Position numbers and translations under genes: made by a program
The notes under the pieces: model-generated
Databases searched by the model: none
Seen by the model: only the letters and a program-made list of their open reading frames with translations
What the model was told of the DNA's origin: nothing
Shown here: positions 42,457 through 51,764 of the stretch, in pieces
How positions within the stretch are numbered: position 1 is the first letter of the stretch
Layout: each line of letters starts with the position of its first letter
From: Paracoccus aurantiacus
GTDB lineage: Bacteria; Pseudomonadota; Alphaproteobacteria; Rhodobacterales; Rhodobacteraceae
DNA length: 64,000 bases
Reading direction: 5' to 3'
Assembly (NCBI RefSeq): GCF_007993065.1
Contig: NZ_VOPL01000005.1
Span: forward strand, 216,812 to 280,811

Positions 42457-43515
42457 ATGAAAACGATCAAGGGTCCTGGGCTGTTTCTGGCCCAGTTCGT
42501 CGGCACGAAAACGCCGTTCGACAGCTTCGATGCGATAACCCGATGGGCTGCCGATCAGGGCTATCTGGGTGTACAGGTGCCGTCGGGCGAAGCGGCGCTG
42601 ATGGACCTTGATCTTGCTGCGACCTCTCAAGACTACTGTGATGAACTGCTTGGCCGCGCCCGCAAAAGTGGCGTCGAAATCACGGAGCTTTCGGCCCATA
42701 TTCAGGGGCAGCTTGTCGCTGTTCACCCGGCCTATGACGAGGCGTTCGACGGTTTTGCACCGGCATCTGTTCGGGGCAATCCCAAGGCTCGGCAAGCCTG
42801 GGGTGTCGAGCAGGTCACGAAAACCGTGGATGCCTCGGCCAATCTGGGCCTCGACAGAATGGCCGCGTTCTCGGGCGCGTTGGCATGGCCGTATCTTTAC
42901 CCTTGGCCTCAGCGTCAACCGGGGCTGGTCGAGGCAGCATTCGATGAACTGGCGACCAGATGGCGCCCGATCCTTGACCATGCCGAGGAACGCGGCGTCG
43001 ATATCTGTTTCGAGATCCATCCCGGAGAGGATCTGCACGACGGCACCACATTCGAGATGTTCCTTGACCGCGTGGATCAGCACCCGCGCGCACGCATGCT
43101 TTACGACCCGTCGCACTATATCCTTCAACAGCTTGATTATCTGGAAAATATCGACATCTACGCCGAGCGCATCGGCATGTTCCATGTCAAGGATGCCGAA
43201 TTCAATCCGACCGGCCGGCAGGGTGTCTATGGCGGGTATCAGGGCTGGAGCGATCGCGCCGGTCGCTTCCGCAGCCCCGGCGACGGTCAGGTTGACTTCA
43301 AGGCCGTCTTTTCCAAGCTCACGCAATATGACTTCGACGGCTGGGCGGTCGTCGAATGGGAATGCGCGCTGAAGCACCCCGAAGACGGCGCGCGGGAAGG
43401 CGCGCAGTTCGTGCGCGATCATATCATCCGTGTGACAGACCGCAGTTTCGACGACTTCGCCGACAGCGGCACAGACGCGGCAGCCAACCGCCGGATGCTG
43501 GGCCTGGAGGGATAA
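42457..43515 (+). CDS. Sugar phosphate isomerase/epimerase-like TIM-barrel protein
   Basis: A 352-residue AP-endonuclease-2-type TIM barrel. Likely metal ligands fall in CFEIHPGE, LYDPSHYI, MFHVKDAE and VVEWECALKHPEDG. The insert GVYGGYQGWSDRAGRFRSPG is typical of the subgroup linked to Gfo/Idh/MocA oxidoreductases. Start at 42457 follows a GGGGGGAA region; the frame upstream crosses the operators and is rejected. It could isomerise a keto-sugar or cleave a 3-keto-glycoside; the substrate is unknown. Confidence 0.82.
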   Translation: MKTIKGPGLFLAQFVGTKTPFDSFDAITRWAADQGYLGVQVPSGEAALMDLDLAATSQDYCDELLGRARKSGVEITELSAHIQGQLVAVHPAYDEAFDGFAPASVRGNPKARQAWGVEQVTKTVDASANLGLDRMAAFSGALAWPYLYPWPQRQPGLVEAAFDELATRWRPILDHAEERGVDICFEIHPGEDLHDGTTFEMFLDRVDQHPRARMLYDPSHYILQQLDYLENIDIYAERIGMFHVKDAEFNPTGRQGVYGGYQGWSDRAGRFRSPGDGQVDFKAVFSKLTQYDFDGWAVVEWECALKHPEDGAREGAQFVRDHIIRVTDRSFDDFADSGTDAAANRRMLGLEG

Positions 43516-43517
43516 GA

Positions 43518-44663
43518 GTGGATAGACACAGACCTATCAGACTGGGAATGGTCGGCGGAGGTGCCGGCGCGCTGATCGGAAATGTCCACCGCATCGCCGC
43601 GCGGATGGACGGCGAATATGTGCTGGTGGCCGGGGCGCTGTCGTCCACACCGGAAAGATCCGCCGAAAGCGCGGCCCGGCTGGGTATCGCTTCGGACCGC
43701 AGCTACGCAGACTTCGACGACATGGCGCGTGCAGAGGCGGCGCGCGATGACGGGATCGAGGCTGTGACCATCTGCACGCCGAACCACCTTCATTTCCCCG
43801 CGGCGCGGGCGTTTCTCGCGCAGGGCATCCACGTCATCTGCGACAAGCCGATGACGGTATCGCTGGAACAGGCGCATGAGCTTGCCGAACTGGTGCGCCA
43901 GTCGGATGCGCTTTTCGTGCTGACCCACAACTATTCTGCCTATCCGCAGATCCGGCAGGCGCGGGCGATGATCGAACGCGGCGATCTGGGCGATCTGCGG
44001 CTGGTGCAGGTCGAATATGCGCAGGACTGGCTGACGGAAGCGTCGGGCAGCAAGCAGGCGGAATGGCGCGGCGATCCCGCCAAGGCGGGGGCGGGCGGCG
44101 CGATTGGCGATATCGGCACCCATGCCTTCCAGTTGGCGAATTTCGTCACCGGCATGGCGCCCGACCAGATTGCCGCCGACCTGTCCAGCTTCGTTCCCGG
44201 TCGCAAGCTGGACGACAATGCCAATATCCTGATGCGCTATGCATCTGGTGCGCGCGGGATGCTTTGGGCGTCGCAGGTCGCGCCGGGCACCGAAAACGGG
44301 CTGAAGCTGCGGGTGTACGGTGACAAGGGCGGTCTGGAATGGTCGCATGAGACGCCCGAAACGTTGTGGTTCACGCCATTCGGCCAGCCAGCGCAGAAGC
44401 TGCGCCGCAATGGGCCGGAGACGGTCGAGGGGCTGGGGCGTCTCAGCCGTACGCCTGCCGGTCACCCCGAAGGCTATCTGGAAGGCTTTGCAAACATTTA
44501 TGCCGAAGCCGCGACAGCGATCCGCGCCCGTCAGGCTGGCGAGGCCCCGCCTGACGGATTGGCCACACCGGGCGTCGATGACGGGCTGACGGGACTGTTC
44601 TTCATCGACGCCTGCATCCGTTCCAACGCGCAAAACGCGGCATTCGTGACGGTGATGCCATGA
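43518..44663 (+). CDS. Gfo/Idh/MocA family NAD(P)-dependent oxidoreductase
   Basis: A 381-residue sugar dehydrogenase. GMVGGGAGALIGNVHRIA is the dinucleotide loop, TICTPNHLHFPAARAFL and CDKPMTVSLEQA hold the catalytic Lys region (EKP variant DKP), and GDIGTHAFQLANF the distal His. The start is a GTG at 43518, two bases after the isomerase stop, with GGAGG upstream. Likely oxidises the sugar brought in by the ABC system and hands it to the TIM-barrel enzyme. Confidence 0.88.
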   Translation: MDRHRPIRLGMVGGGAGALIGNVHRIAARMDGEYVLVAGALSSTPERSAESAARLGIASDRSYADFDDMARAEAARDDGIEAVTICTPNHLHFPAARAFLAQGIHVICDKPMTVSLEQAHELAELVRQSDALFVLTHNYSAYPQIRQARAMIERGDLGDLRLVQVEYAQDWLTEASGSKQAEWRGDPAKAGAGGAIGDIGTHAFQLANFVTGMAPDQIAADLSSFVPGRKLDDNANILMRYASGARGMLWASQVAPGTENGLKLRVYGDKGGLEWSHETPETLWFTPFGQPAQKLRRNGPETVEGLGRLSRTPAGHPEGYLEGFANIYAEAATAIRARQAGEAPPDGLATPGVDDGLTGLFFIDACIRSNAQNAAFVTVMP

Positions 44664-46165
44664 GCGAGCCGATACTTGCGCTGAAGGGCGTGACGAAGTC
44701 GTTCGGCCCGATCGAGGTTCTGCACGGCGTGGATTTTGCGCTGCGCCCCGGCGAGGTCCACGCCCTGATCGGCGAGAATGGTGCCGGCAAGTCCACGACG
44801 ATGAAAATTCTTGCCGGCTATCTGTCGCAGACCAGGGGCGAGATCATCCTTGACGGTAAACCGATCGAGTTTACCGGGTCCGATCAGGTCGAGGATCTGG
44901 GGATCATCATGATCCACCAGGAATTCAACCTCGCCGAACATCTCTCTGTCGATCAGAACGTGTTCCTGGGGCGAGAGCTGAAGCGCGGCTGGCGGCTGGA
45001 TCACCGCGCGATGCGAACGCGCACGGCAGAGCTGATGTCGCGACTGGAAAGCCGGGCGGACCCGGCGACGCCGGTCAGCGAAATCTCTGTCCCGGAAAAG
45101 CAGATGGTCGAAATCGCAAAGGCGCTTTCGCGTCAGGCGCGTGTGCTGATCATGGACGAACCGACTGCGGTGCTGACCGAACGCGAGACAGAGGTTCTGT
45201 TTCGTCAGGTCGAACGTCTGCGCGACGAGGGCGTGGCAATCCTTTACACCTCTCACAAGCTGGGCGAGGTCAAGCGGATTGCCGACCGGGTGACGGTGCT
45301 GCGCGACGGGATCATGGTCCGTTCGGACCTGATCGACGACGTGACAGAGGATGACATGGCCACCGCCATGGTCGGGCGCGAGCTTTCGGACCTTTACCCG
45401 CCCAAGTCGGACCGCGGGGCGGAGCCGATCCTTGAAGTCAGCAATGTCAGCGTCCGCGGCGTTGTAGAGAATGCAAGCCTGACCCTGCATCGTGGCGAAG
45501 TGCTGGGCATTGGCGGTCTTGTCGGGTCGGGCCGCACCGAGCTGGCAGAAGCGATTGCAGGGCTGCGCCCGCGCACCGGCACTGTCATGCTGAAGGGTCA
45601 GCCGCTGGCCGCCGGGCAGGTTGCGCAGGCGATGAAAGCCGGGCTGGTCTATCTGACCGAAGACCGCAAGGGCGCGGGCCTGCTGTTGGAAAAATCGCTG
45701 CGCGAGAACCTTACCCTGCCGTTGCTCAAGGATTTTGGCCGCCCGCTAATCGACCGCAAGCGCGAGGAGGCGGCGCTTGACCGCGCCATCGAGGATTTCG
45801 CCATCAAGGTTCCGGCCCGCAACATGGCGGTGGGCGATCTGTCGGGGGGCAACCAGCAGAAGCTTCTGCTGGCCAAGACGCTTCTCAGCGACCCCGATGT
45901 CGTCATCATAGACGAGCCGACGCGGGGCATTGATATCGGCACGAAGCAACAGGTCTATAACCTGATCGCCGATCTTGCAGCCGGCGGGCGCAGCATCATC
46001 GTCATCTCATCCGAAATGCCCGAACTGATCGGCCTCGCCTCGCGTGTCGTCGTCATGCATGCGGGCCGCGTCGCGGGCGAACTGGCAGGCGACGCCGTGA
46101 CCGAAAACGGGATCGTGCGACTGGCGATGGGTATGGAGCAGAGCGGAAAGGAGAACGCGGCATGA
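44660..46165 (+). CDS. Sugar ABC transporter ATP-binding protein (RbsA type)
   Basis: A 501-residue double ATPase. N-terminal Walker A is GENGAGKSTTMKIL with Walker B VLIMDEPTAVLTE. The C-terminal half has the degenerate P loop GLVGSGRTELAEAIAG, signature LSGGNQQKLLLAKTL and VVIIDEPTRGIDIGT. This layout is specific to ribose/galactose/inositol-type (CUT2) importers. ATGA overlaps on both sides. Confidence 0.93.
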   Translation: MSEPILALKGVTKSFGPIEVLHGVDFALRPGEVHALIGENGAGKSTTMKILAGYLSQTRGEIILDGKPIEFTGSDQVEDLGIIMIHQEFNLAEHLSVDQNVFLGRELKRGWRLDHRAMRTRTAELMSRLESRADPATPVSEISVPEKQMVEIAKALSRQARVLIMDEPTAVLTERETEVLFRQVERLRDEGVAILYTSHKLGEVKRIADRVTVLRDGIMVRSDLIDDVTEDDMATAMVGRELSDLYPPKSDRGAEPILEVSNVSVRGVVENASLTLHRGEVLGIGGLVGSGRTELAEAIAGLRPRTGTVMLKGQPLAAGQVAQAMKAGLVYLTEDRKGAGLLLEKSLRENLTLPLLKDFGRPLIDRKREEAALDRAIEDFAIKVPARNMAVGDLSGGNQQKLLLAKTLLSDPDVVIIDEPTRGIDIGTKQQVYNLIADLAAGGRSIIVISSEMPELIGLASRVVVMHAGRVAGELAGDAVTENGIVRLAMGMEQSGKENAA

Positions 46166-47166
46166 GCGCGGAAAGTATCTCGAATACCGGTGCCGCGCGC
46201 GCCCGCAAGGTTGATCTTCGGGTCATCGGCCCGCTGGTGGCACTGGTGGTGCTGATCCTGATCGGGGTCATGCTGAATCCGAATTTCCTCAGCTATTCCA
46301 ACGTCACCAACGTGCTGGCGCGCTCGGCCTTTATCGGCATCATCGCCATTGGCATGACCTTTGTCATTACCGCCGGGGGGCTGGACCTGTCGGTCGGCTC
46401 AATGGCAGCTTTCGTCGCCGGGCTGATGATCATGGCGATGAACTGGCTGAGCGTCAGCATGGGCGACAGCGTCGTCGTGATCCTGCTGGGCATCGTGCTG
46501 GCCTTGGGTGCCGGACTTGCGGCGGGCTTTATCAACGGCATCCTGATCACGCGCGCCGGGATCGAGGCATTCATCCTGACGCTCGGGACCATGGGCATCT
46601 ATCGCAGCCTGATTACCTGGCTGGCCGATGGCGGCACGCTGTCGCTCGGCAGCGGGCTGAGCAGTCTATACAGCCCGGTCTATTACGGCGGCATTCTGGG
46701 GTTGAGCTGGCCGATCATCGTATTCGCGCTGCTGGCGATCCTGGGCGAGATCGTGATGCGCCATACCGCGTTCGGACGCCATTGCGCGGCAATCGGATCG
46801 AACGAAAAGGTCGCGCGCTATTCCTCGGTCCATGTGCAGCGCGTCAAGCTTGCAACCTATGTGCTGCTGGGGCTGTCGGTCGGGATCGCGGTGGTCATGT
46901 ATGTGCCGCGCCTCGGTTCTGCCTCGGCGACCACCGGCCTTTTGTGGGAGCTTGAGGCGATTGCCGCGGTCATTATCGGCGGCACCCTGCTGAAGGGCGG
47001 CTTCGGCCGCGTCTGGGGCACCGTGGTCGGGGTGCTGATCCTGTCGCTGATCAGCAACCTGCTGAACCTGACCGACTTCGTCAGCCCGTATCTGAACGGT
47101 GCCATTCAGGGCGTCGTCATCATTCTGGCCGTCGTATTGCAACGCAATAGCGGCCCCGCACGATAA
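46162..47166 (+). CDS. Sugar ABC transporter permease (RbsC type)
   Basis: A 334-residue CUT2 permease with about ten helices. FVITAGGLDLSVGSMAAF and INGILITRAGIEAFILTLGTMG (split) are RbsC signatures, and AAVIIGGTLLKGGFGRVWGT comes near the C terminus. It pairs as a homodimer with the preceding ATPase. Confidence 0.93.
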   Translation: MSAESISNTGAARARKVDLRVIGPLVALVVLILIGVMLNPNFLSYSNVTNVLARSAFIGIIAIGMTFVITAGGLDLSVGSMAAFVAGLMIMAMNWLSVSMGDSVVVILLGIVLALGAGLAAGFINGILITRAGIEAFILTLGTMGIYRSLITWLADGGTLSLGSGLSSLYSPVYYGGILGLSWPIIVFALLAILGEIVMRHTAFGRHCAAIGSNEKVARYSSVHVQRVKLATYVLLGLSVGIAVVMYVPRLGSASATTGLLWELEAIAAVIIGGTLLKGGFGRVWGTVVGVLILSLISNLLNLTDFVSPYLNGAIQGVVIILAVVLQRNSGPAR

Positions 47167-47191
47167 CGAAAATCCAAGGAGGAGAGACCAA

Positions 47192-48127
47192 ATGCACAAG
47201 ACCCTGATTACCGCGACCGCCCTGACCGGCCTGTTTGCGTCGCCATTGCTGGCAGAGACGATCGGCGTTTCCATCCCCGCCGCGACGCATGGCTGGGCCG
47301 GAGCACTGAACTACCACGCCGAGCGCACCATCGAGCGCCTTGAGGCGGCCAATCCCGATCTGGACTTCGTATTGACGACGACGTCGGGGCCCAGCCAGCA
47401 GGTCTCTGATATCGAGGATATGGTCGCGACCCGGAATATCGACGCGCTGGTGGTGCTGCCCTTCGAATCCGAGCCGCTGACCGCCCCGATCCAGCGCGTC
47501 GCCGATGGCGGTGTCTGGGTCACGGTCGTCGACCGTGGGCTGGCCCAGGAAGGGATCGAGGACCTTTATGTCGCGGGCGACAATGACAGCTTTGGCCGCA
47601 CCGCCGGCACCTATTTCGCTGAAAACCTCGACGATGGCGCGAAGGTCGTCGTCATGCGCGGCATCGCTTCCGAAGTCGATAACGAACGCGTCGCAGGTTT
47701 TGAGGCCGCGCTGGAAGGTTCGGGGATCGAGGTTCTGGCCATGGATCACGGCAACTGGAACCGTGACACCGCTTTCGGTCTGATGCAGGACTATCTGTCC
47801 CGCTTCCCAGAAATCGACGCCGTATGGGCGGCTGATGACGATATGGCAGTTGGCGCGCTTGCCGCGATCGAACAGGCAGGTCGTACGGGTGAAATGATCG
47901 TTGTCGGCGGCGCGGGCATGAAGGAAATGGTCGCCCGTATCCGCGACAATGACACGACGGTTCCGGTCGATGTGACCTATCCGCCGGCCATGATCTCGAC
48001 CGCAATCGAGATGACGGCGCTTGGTGTCTCTGGCGCGGCGCCGGTCAGCGGAGAGTTCATCATCGCCTCTGAACTGATTACCGCGGACAATGCCGAGGAC
48101 TTCTATTTCGAGGACAGCCCGTACTGA
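47192..48127 (+). CDS. Sugar ABC transporter substrate-binding protein (RbsB type)
   Basis: A 311-residue periplasmic type I binding protein with a signal peptide (LITATALTGLFASPLLA). GVSIPAATHGWAGALNYHA opens the mature domain, and NIDALVVLPFESEPLTAPI and AVWAADDDMAVGALAAIEQAG are family blocks. AGGAGGAG precedes the ATG. Placed last in the operon, whereas CUT2 binding proteins usually come first. The ligand is unknown. Confidence 0.92.
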   Translation: MHKTLITATALTGLFASPLLAETIGVSIPAATHGWAGALNYHAERTIERLEAANPDLDFVLTTTSGPSQQVSDIEDMVATRNIDALVVLPFESEPLTAPIQRVADGGVWVTVVDRGLAQEGIEDLYVAGDNDSFGRTAGTYFAENLDDGAKVVVMRGIASEVDNERVAGFEAALEGSGIEVLAMDHGNWNRDTAFGLMQDYLSRFPEIDAVWAADDDMAVGALAAIEQAGRTGEMIVVGGAGMKEMVARIRDNDTTVPVDVTYPPAMISTAIEMTALGVSGAAPVSGEFIIASELITADNAEDFYFEDSPY

Positions 48128-48143
48128 CGGCCTGACCAGAGGG

Positions 48144-48167
48144 GCGGGCGCAGATGATCGCGCCCGC
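48144..48167 (+). terminator. Hairpin terminator of the RbsACB-type operon
   Basis: 8-bp GC stem with an 8-base loop, 16 bases after the binding-protein stop. A second hairpin at 48203-48222 may reinforce it. Confidence 0.5.
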
Positions 48168-48423
48168 GCCATTCGCTGCCATTCCATCCGAGTGAATTAA
48201 CGGACCCGGTCCTTGCCGGGTCAGGCGCACGCACAGACAACCAGCCTGTCGCGGCCTTCTGCGCGCAAAATCCCGCGTGATCTGCCATCCTGCGTTCCGC
48301 CCCGTTGCAGCGGGCGTGTTTTCTCTGCCATGCTCAAGTCATGGCATGGTGAACGCATGTGGCATCATCGGCCTGATACGCGCTGTGTGCCGAAGGAGAT
48401 CGCACGTCTCGTGCCTGATAAAA

Positions 48424-48457
48424 TTTACTCGTGTCAATTTTTATATTGACGCGATAA
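48424..48457. promoter_or_regulatory. Operator-like element before the SmoE-like gene
   Basis: An AT-rich 34-base element with the dyad GTGTCAAT-6-ATTGACGC (7 of 8 bases symmetric). It shares 27 of 34 bases with 55120-55153, the promoter of the kinase/GatZ/LacI operon. Probably the binding site of the LacI regulator at 51765-52823. Confidence 0.65.
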
Positions 48458-48503
48458 CATTTATCTGAAAATTTGCCTGCAGAGGAGAAAGGGAGGCTAT
48501 CCG

Positions 48504-49808
48504 ATGACATTGAAGAAAGCATTCTGCGGTGCGACCGTTTTGACGGCTGCCGGTCTGGCGGCACATGCCGAGAACATTACCATCGCCACCGTCAACAATG
48601 GTGACATGATCATCATGCAGGAGCTCTCATCGAAATGGGAGGAAGAGACGGGGAACACCATCAATTGGGTGACCCTGGAAGAAAACATCCTGCGCGAACG
48701 TGTGACCACCGACATCGCCACCAATGGCGGGCAATATGACATCATGACCATCGGCTCGTACGAGGCCCCGATCTGGGGCCAGCAGGGGTGGCTGACGCCA
48801 CTGGACGGGATCGAGGGCTACGATTACGACGACCTGATTCCGGCGGTCAAAGCCGGTCTTTCAAGCGACGGCCAGCTGTTTGCGCTGCCCTTCTACGCCG
48901 AAAGCTCCTTCACCATGTATCGAAAGGATCTGTTCGAAGAGGCTGGTCTGACGATGCCCGATCAGCCGACCTATGCGCAGATCGCCGAATTTGCAGAGAA
49001 GCTTACCGATAAAAGCAAGGAACAATACGGCATCTGTCTGCGCGGTAAGCCCGGCTGGGGCGAGAATATGGCCTTCTTCGGCACGCTGGTGAACACGAAT
49101 GGTGGGATCTGGTTCGACGAAAGCTGGACCCCGCAGCTGGATCAGCAGCCCTGGGCCGATGCGCTGTCCTATTATCTTGATGTGATGAGCAATTACGGCC
49201 CGCCCGGCGCGACGTCTAACGGGTTCAACGAGAATCAGGCGCTGTTCCAGACGGGCAAATGCGCGATATGGATTGACGCGACCTCGGCGGCGGGCAGGGT
49301 GTTCGACCCGACGCAGTCCAAGGTCGCCGAAAGCGTCGGCTTCACCGTCGCGCCGGTCGCCTCCGTCGACAAGGGGAATGCGTGGTTCTGGGCCTGGTCG
49401 CTGGCCATTCCGGCAAGTTCGAACAAGGCAGAGGTCGCGAAGGACTTCGTGGCCTGGGCGACCAGCGAAGACTATGTGAATCTGGTTGGCGAGGAAAAGG
49501 GCTGGGTCGCGGTTCCGCCCGGCACGCGTCAGTCAACATACGATAACCAGAACTATGTCGATGCAGCACCTTTCGCCGCCACGGTGCTGAGCGCGATCGA
49601 AAATGCGAACCCGGATGACGCGACTGCCGTACCTGTGCCTTATTCGGGCATCCAGTATGTCTCGATCCCCGAATTCCAGGGAATTGGAACAAGTGTCGGG
49701 CAGAATATTTCCGCCGCGCTTGCTGGTCAGATGTCGGCAGAGGACGCACTTGCGGCGTCTCAGGCGGTTGCGACGCGCGAGATGGCACGTGCTGGTTATC
49801 CGAAGTAG
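48504..49808 (+). CDS. Polyol-type ABC transporter substrate-binding protein (SmoE/MtlE-like)
   Basis: A 434-residue family 1 solute-binding protein with a signal peptide (AAGLAAHA). Blocks such as WEEETGNTINWVTLEENILRER (split), QYDIMTIGSYEAPIWG, ALPFYAESSFTMYRKDLF and ATSAAGRVFDP resemble the sorbitol/mannitol-binding protein of the smo operon. No permease or ATPase gene lies next to it. GGAGAAAGGGAGG precedes the start. A strong hairpin follows. Confidence 0.88.
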   Translation: MTLKKAFCGATVLTAAGLAAHAENITIATVNNGDMIIMQELSSKWEEETGNTINWVTLEENILRERVTTDIATNGGQYDIMTIGSYEAPIWGQQGWLTPLDGIEGYDYDDLIPAVKAGLSSDGQLFALPFYAESSFTMYRKDLFEEAGLTMPDQPTYAQIAEFAEKLTDKSKEQYGICLRGKPGWGENMAFFGTLVNTNGGIWFDESWTPQLDQQPWADALSYYLDVMSNYGPPGATSNGFNENQALFQTGKCAIWIDATSAAGRVFDPTQSKVAESVGFTVAPVASVDKGNAWFWAWSLAIPASSNKAEVAKDFVAWATSEDYVNLVGEEKGWVAVPPGTRQSTYDNQNYVDAAPFAATVLSAIENANPDDATAVPVPYSGIQYVSIPEFQGIGTSVGQNISAALAGQMSAEDALAASQAVATREMARAGYPK

Positions 49809-49829
49809 TCCGTTCTGACTGTGACACCA

Positions 49830-49855
49830 GCGCCGCCCGTCTGATCGGGCGGCGC
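49830..49855 (+). terminator. Hairpin after the SmoE-like gene
   Basis: Perfect 10-bp stem GCGCCGCCCG / CGGGCGGCGC with a 6-base loop, 22 bases after the stop. May end the transcript or favour the binding-protein message over the dehydrogenases. Confidence 0.6.
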
Positions 49856-49972
49856 CACGACACGCAATCCGGGCGATATCCGCGCCCGTCTGCAAGTTCA
49901 CCCAAAACGGGACAGCCGCCTGAATGGCGTGCTTGTCAAACCGCCCGGACCCCACACAGGAGCAGGAGAGCA

Positions 49973-50746
49973 ATGAAGCGTCTTGAAGGAAAATCCGCGA
50001 TCATAACAGGCGCAGCACAAGGGATCGGGCGCGGCTTCGCCGAAGCCTATATCCGCGAAGGCGCAACTGTCGCCATTGCCGATATCAATCTGGATGCCGC
50101 AAAGGCGGCAGCCGCCGAAATCGGCGATGCGGCATATGCGGTGCAACTTGATGTCAGTCAGCAGGACAGCATCGACGCGGCAATCGCGTCGGTCGTGGAC
50201 CGGGCAGGCAAACTGGACATCCTGATTAACAATGCGGCCCTGTTCGATGCGGCCGAGACGGTCGACATCACGCGGGCAAGCTATGACAAGCTCTATGCCG
50301 TGAATGTGGCGGGCACGCTGTTCACCATGCAGGCGGCGGCGCGCCAGATGATCGCGCAGGGGCATGGCGGCAAGATCATCAACATGGCCAGTCAGGCGGG
50401 CAGGCGGGGCGAGCCGCTTGTGCTGGTCTATTGTTCCACCAAGGCCGCTGTCATCAGCATGACGCAATCGGCTGGGCTGAACCTGATAAAACACGGCATC
50501 AACGTGAACGCCATTGCGCCGGGCGTCGTCGATGGCGCGCATTGGCAGCATGTCGATTCCATGTTTGCGAAACTGGAAGGAAAGCAGCCCGGTCAGAAGA
50601 AGGCCGAGGTCGAGGCCGGTGTGCCCGCCGGGCGCTTTGCGACGCCGGATGACCTGACCGGTATGGCCGTCTTTCTGGCGTCGGACGACGCCAATTACAT
50701 CGTCTCGCAATGCTACAATGTCGATGGCGGACAATGGATGAGTTGA
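49973..50746 (+). CDS. smoS: SDR polyol dehydrogenase (sorbitol/galactitol dehydrogenase, SmoS-like)
   Basis: A 257-residue short-chain dehydrogenase. IITGAAQGIGRGFAEAYIRE binds NAD, NNAALFD and YCSTK give the active site, and INVNAIAPGVVDGAHW plus the C-terminal YNVDGGQWMS closely match Rhodobacter sorbitol dehydrogenase as I remember it. That enzyme oxidises sorbitol to fructose and galactitol to tagatose. AGGAGCAGGAGAG precedes the ATG. Confidence 0.88.
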   Translation: MKRLEGKSAIITGAAQGIGRGFAEAYIREGATVAIADINLDAAKAAAAEIGDAAYAVQLDVSQQDSIDAAIASVVDRAGKLDILINNAALFDAAETVDITRASYDKLYAVNVAGTLFTMQAAARQMIAQGHGGKIINMASQAGRRGEPLVLVYCSTKAAVISMTQSAGLNLIKHGINVNAIAPGVVDGAHWQHVDSMFAKLEGKQPGQKKAEVEAGVPAGRFATPDDLTGMAVFLASDDANYIVSQCYNVDGGQWMS

Positions 50747-50759
50747 CCGGGACTATTGC

Positions 50760-51755
50760 ATGAAAGCCATAACCTTTCCGGCCAGCGGGCAGGTGACGCT
50801 CTGCGACCTTGCCGATCCGGAACCCGCCCCGAACGAGGTTCTGATAAAGGTGCGCAGCAGCGGGATGTGCCACACGGATATCGACGTTATGCATGCGCGC
50901 TATGGCACGGGGGCCTTTCCGGTCGTGCCGGGGCATGAATATGCCGGGGTCGTGGTTCAGACCGGCAGCGAGGTTTCGGGTTTCGCTGTGGGCGATCATG
51001 TCGTTGTCGATCCGAACCTGTCCTGCGGCGAATGCCGCGCTTGCCGGCGCGGTAATCATAACCTCTGCGCGACCTTGGGCGCTTATGGCGTCACCCGGAA
51101 TGGCGGTTTTGCCGAATACAGCGCGGTCGATATGCGCAACCTGCACCTGATCGGCGATCTGCCGTTCGAGCAGGCCGCACTCGCCGAGCCGATGGGCTGC
51201 GTTCTGAACGGCGTCGGCGCGCTGGCGCCGAAGCCGCAGGATGAGGCGCTGATTGTCGGCGCGGGACCGATCGGTCTGTTGCTTGCAATTGCGCTGCGGA
51301 CCAAGGGGCTGACGCGGATCACGCTGGCAGATATTGATCACTCGCGGCTCGATCTGGCGCGCGGTTTCGGCTTTGATGCCGTGGAAAGCGGCGGCGATCC
51401 GATGCGTGCATTGCGGCGCGAAATGGATATCTGTGTCGATGCCACCGGACGCCCCGATGTGGCTGCGTCGCTGGTGGATTATTCCGCAGACGGCGGCAGC
51501 GTGCTGTTCTTCGGCGTCTGCCCGCCGGATGCAAAGATCAGCATCAGCCCGTTTGAGCTGTTCAGACGTCAGCTTCGCCTTGCCGGAACCCATTCACTGA
51601 ACCGCAACATCCCCGAGGCGATTTCGGCGATCCGCAGCTTCGGGGCAGGGATTGCGGGCGTCGTCTCTCATAAGATGACGCTGGCGGAAATGGCCGAGGT
51701 AATGGCAAGCCGTGCCCCTGCAGGCAGTCTGAAGATACAGGCGCAACTATCCTGA
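50760..51755 (+). CDS. Zinc-dependent alcohol/polyol dehydrogenase
   Basis: A 331-residue medium-chain dehydrogenase. Catalytic zinc ligands: Cys in SSGMCHTDI, His-Glu in PGHEYAG. Structural zinc: CGECRACRRGNHNLC. NAD loop: IVGAGPIGLLLAIALR. Probably oxidises a second polyol or sugar of the same locus. Starts 13 bases after the SDR stop and ends convergent to the LacI gene. Confidence 0.9.
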   Translation: MKAITFPASGQVTLCDLADPEPAPNEVLIKVRSSGMCHTDIDVMHARYGTGAFPVVPGHEYAGVVVQTGSEVSGFAVGDHVVVDPNLSCGECRACRRGNHNLCATLGAYGVTRNGGFAEYSAVDMRNLHLIGDLPFEQAALAEPMGCVLNGVGALAPKPQDEALIVGAGPIGLLLAIALRTKGLTRITLADIDHSRLDLARGFGFDAVESGGDPMRALRREMDICVDATGRPDVAASLVDYSADGGSVLFFGVCPPDAKISISPFELFRRQLRLAGTHSLNRNIPEAISAIRSFGAGIAGVVSHKMTLAEMAEVMASRAPAGSLKIQAQLS

Positions 51756-51764
51756 CGCGCGTCC

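Larger units (their letters stand above)
48128..48503. other. Intergenic region between the two sugar loci
   Basis: 376 bases. Two hairpins near the left end (48144-48167 with 8-bp arms GCGGGCGC / GCGCCCGC, and 48203-48222 with 7-bp arms GACCCGG / CCGGGTC) likely end the first operon. The right end is AT-rich and holds the operator-like element at 48424-48457. No gene seen. Confidence 0.55.
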
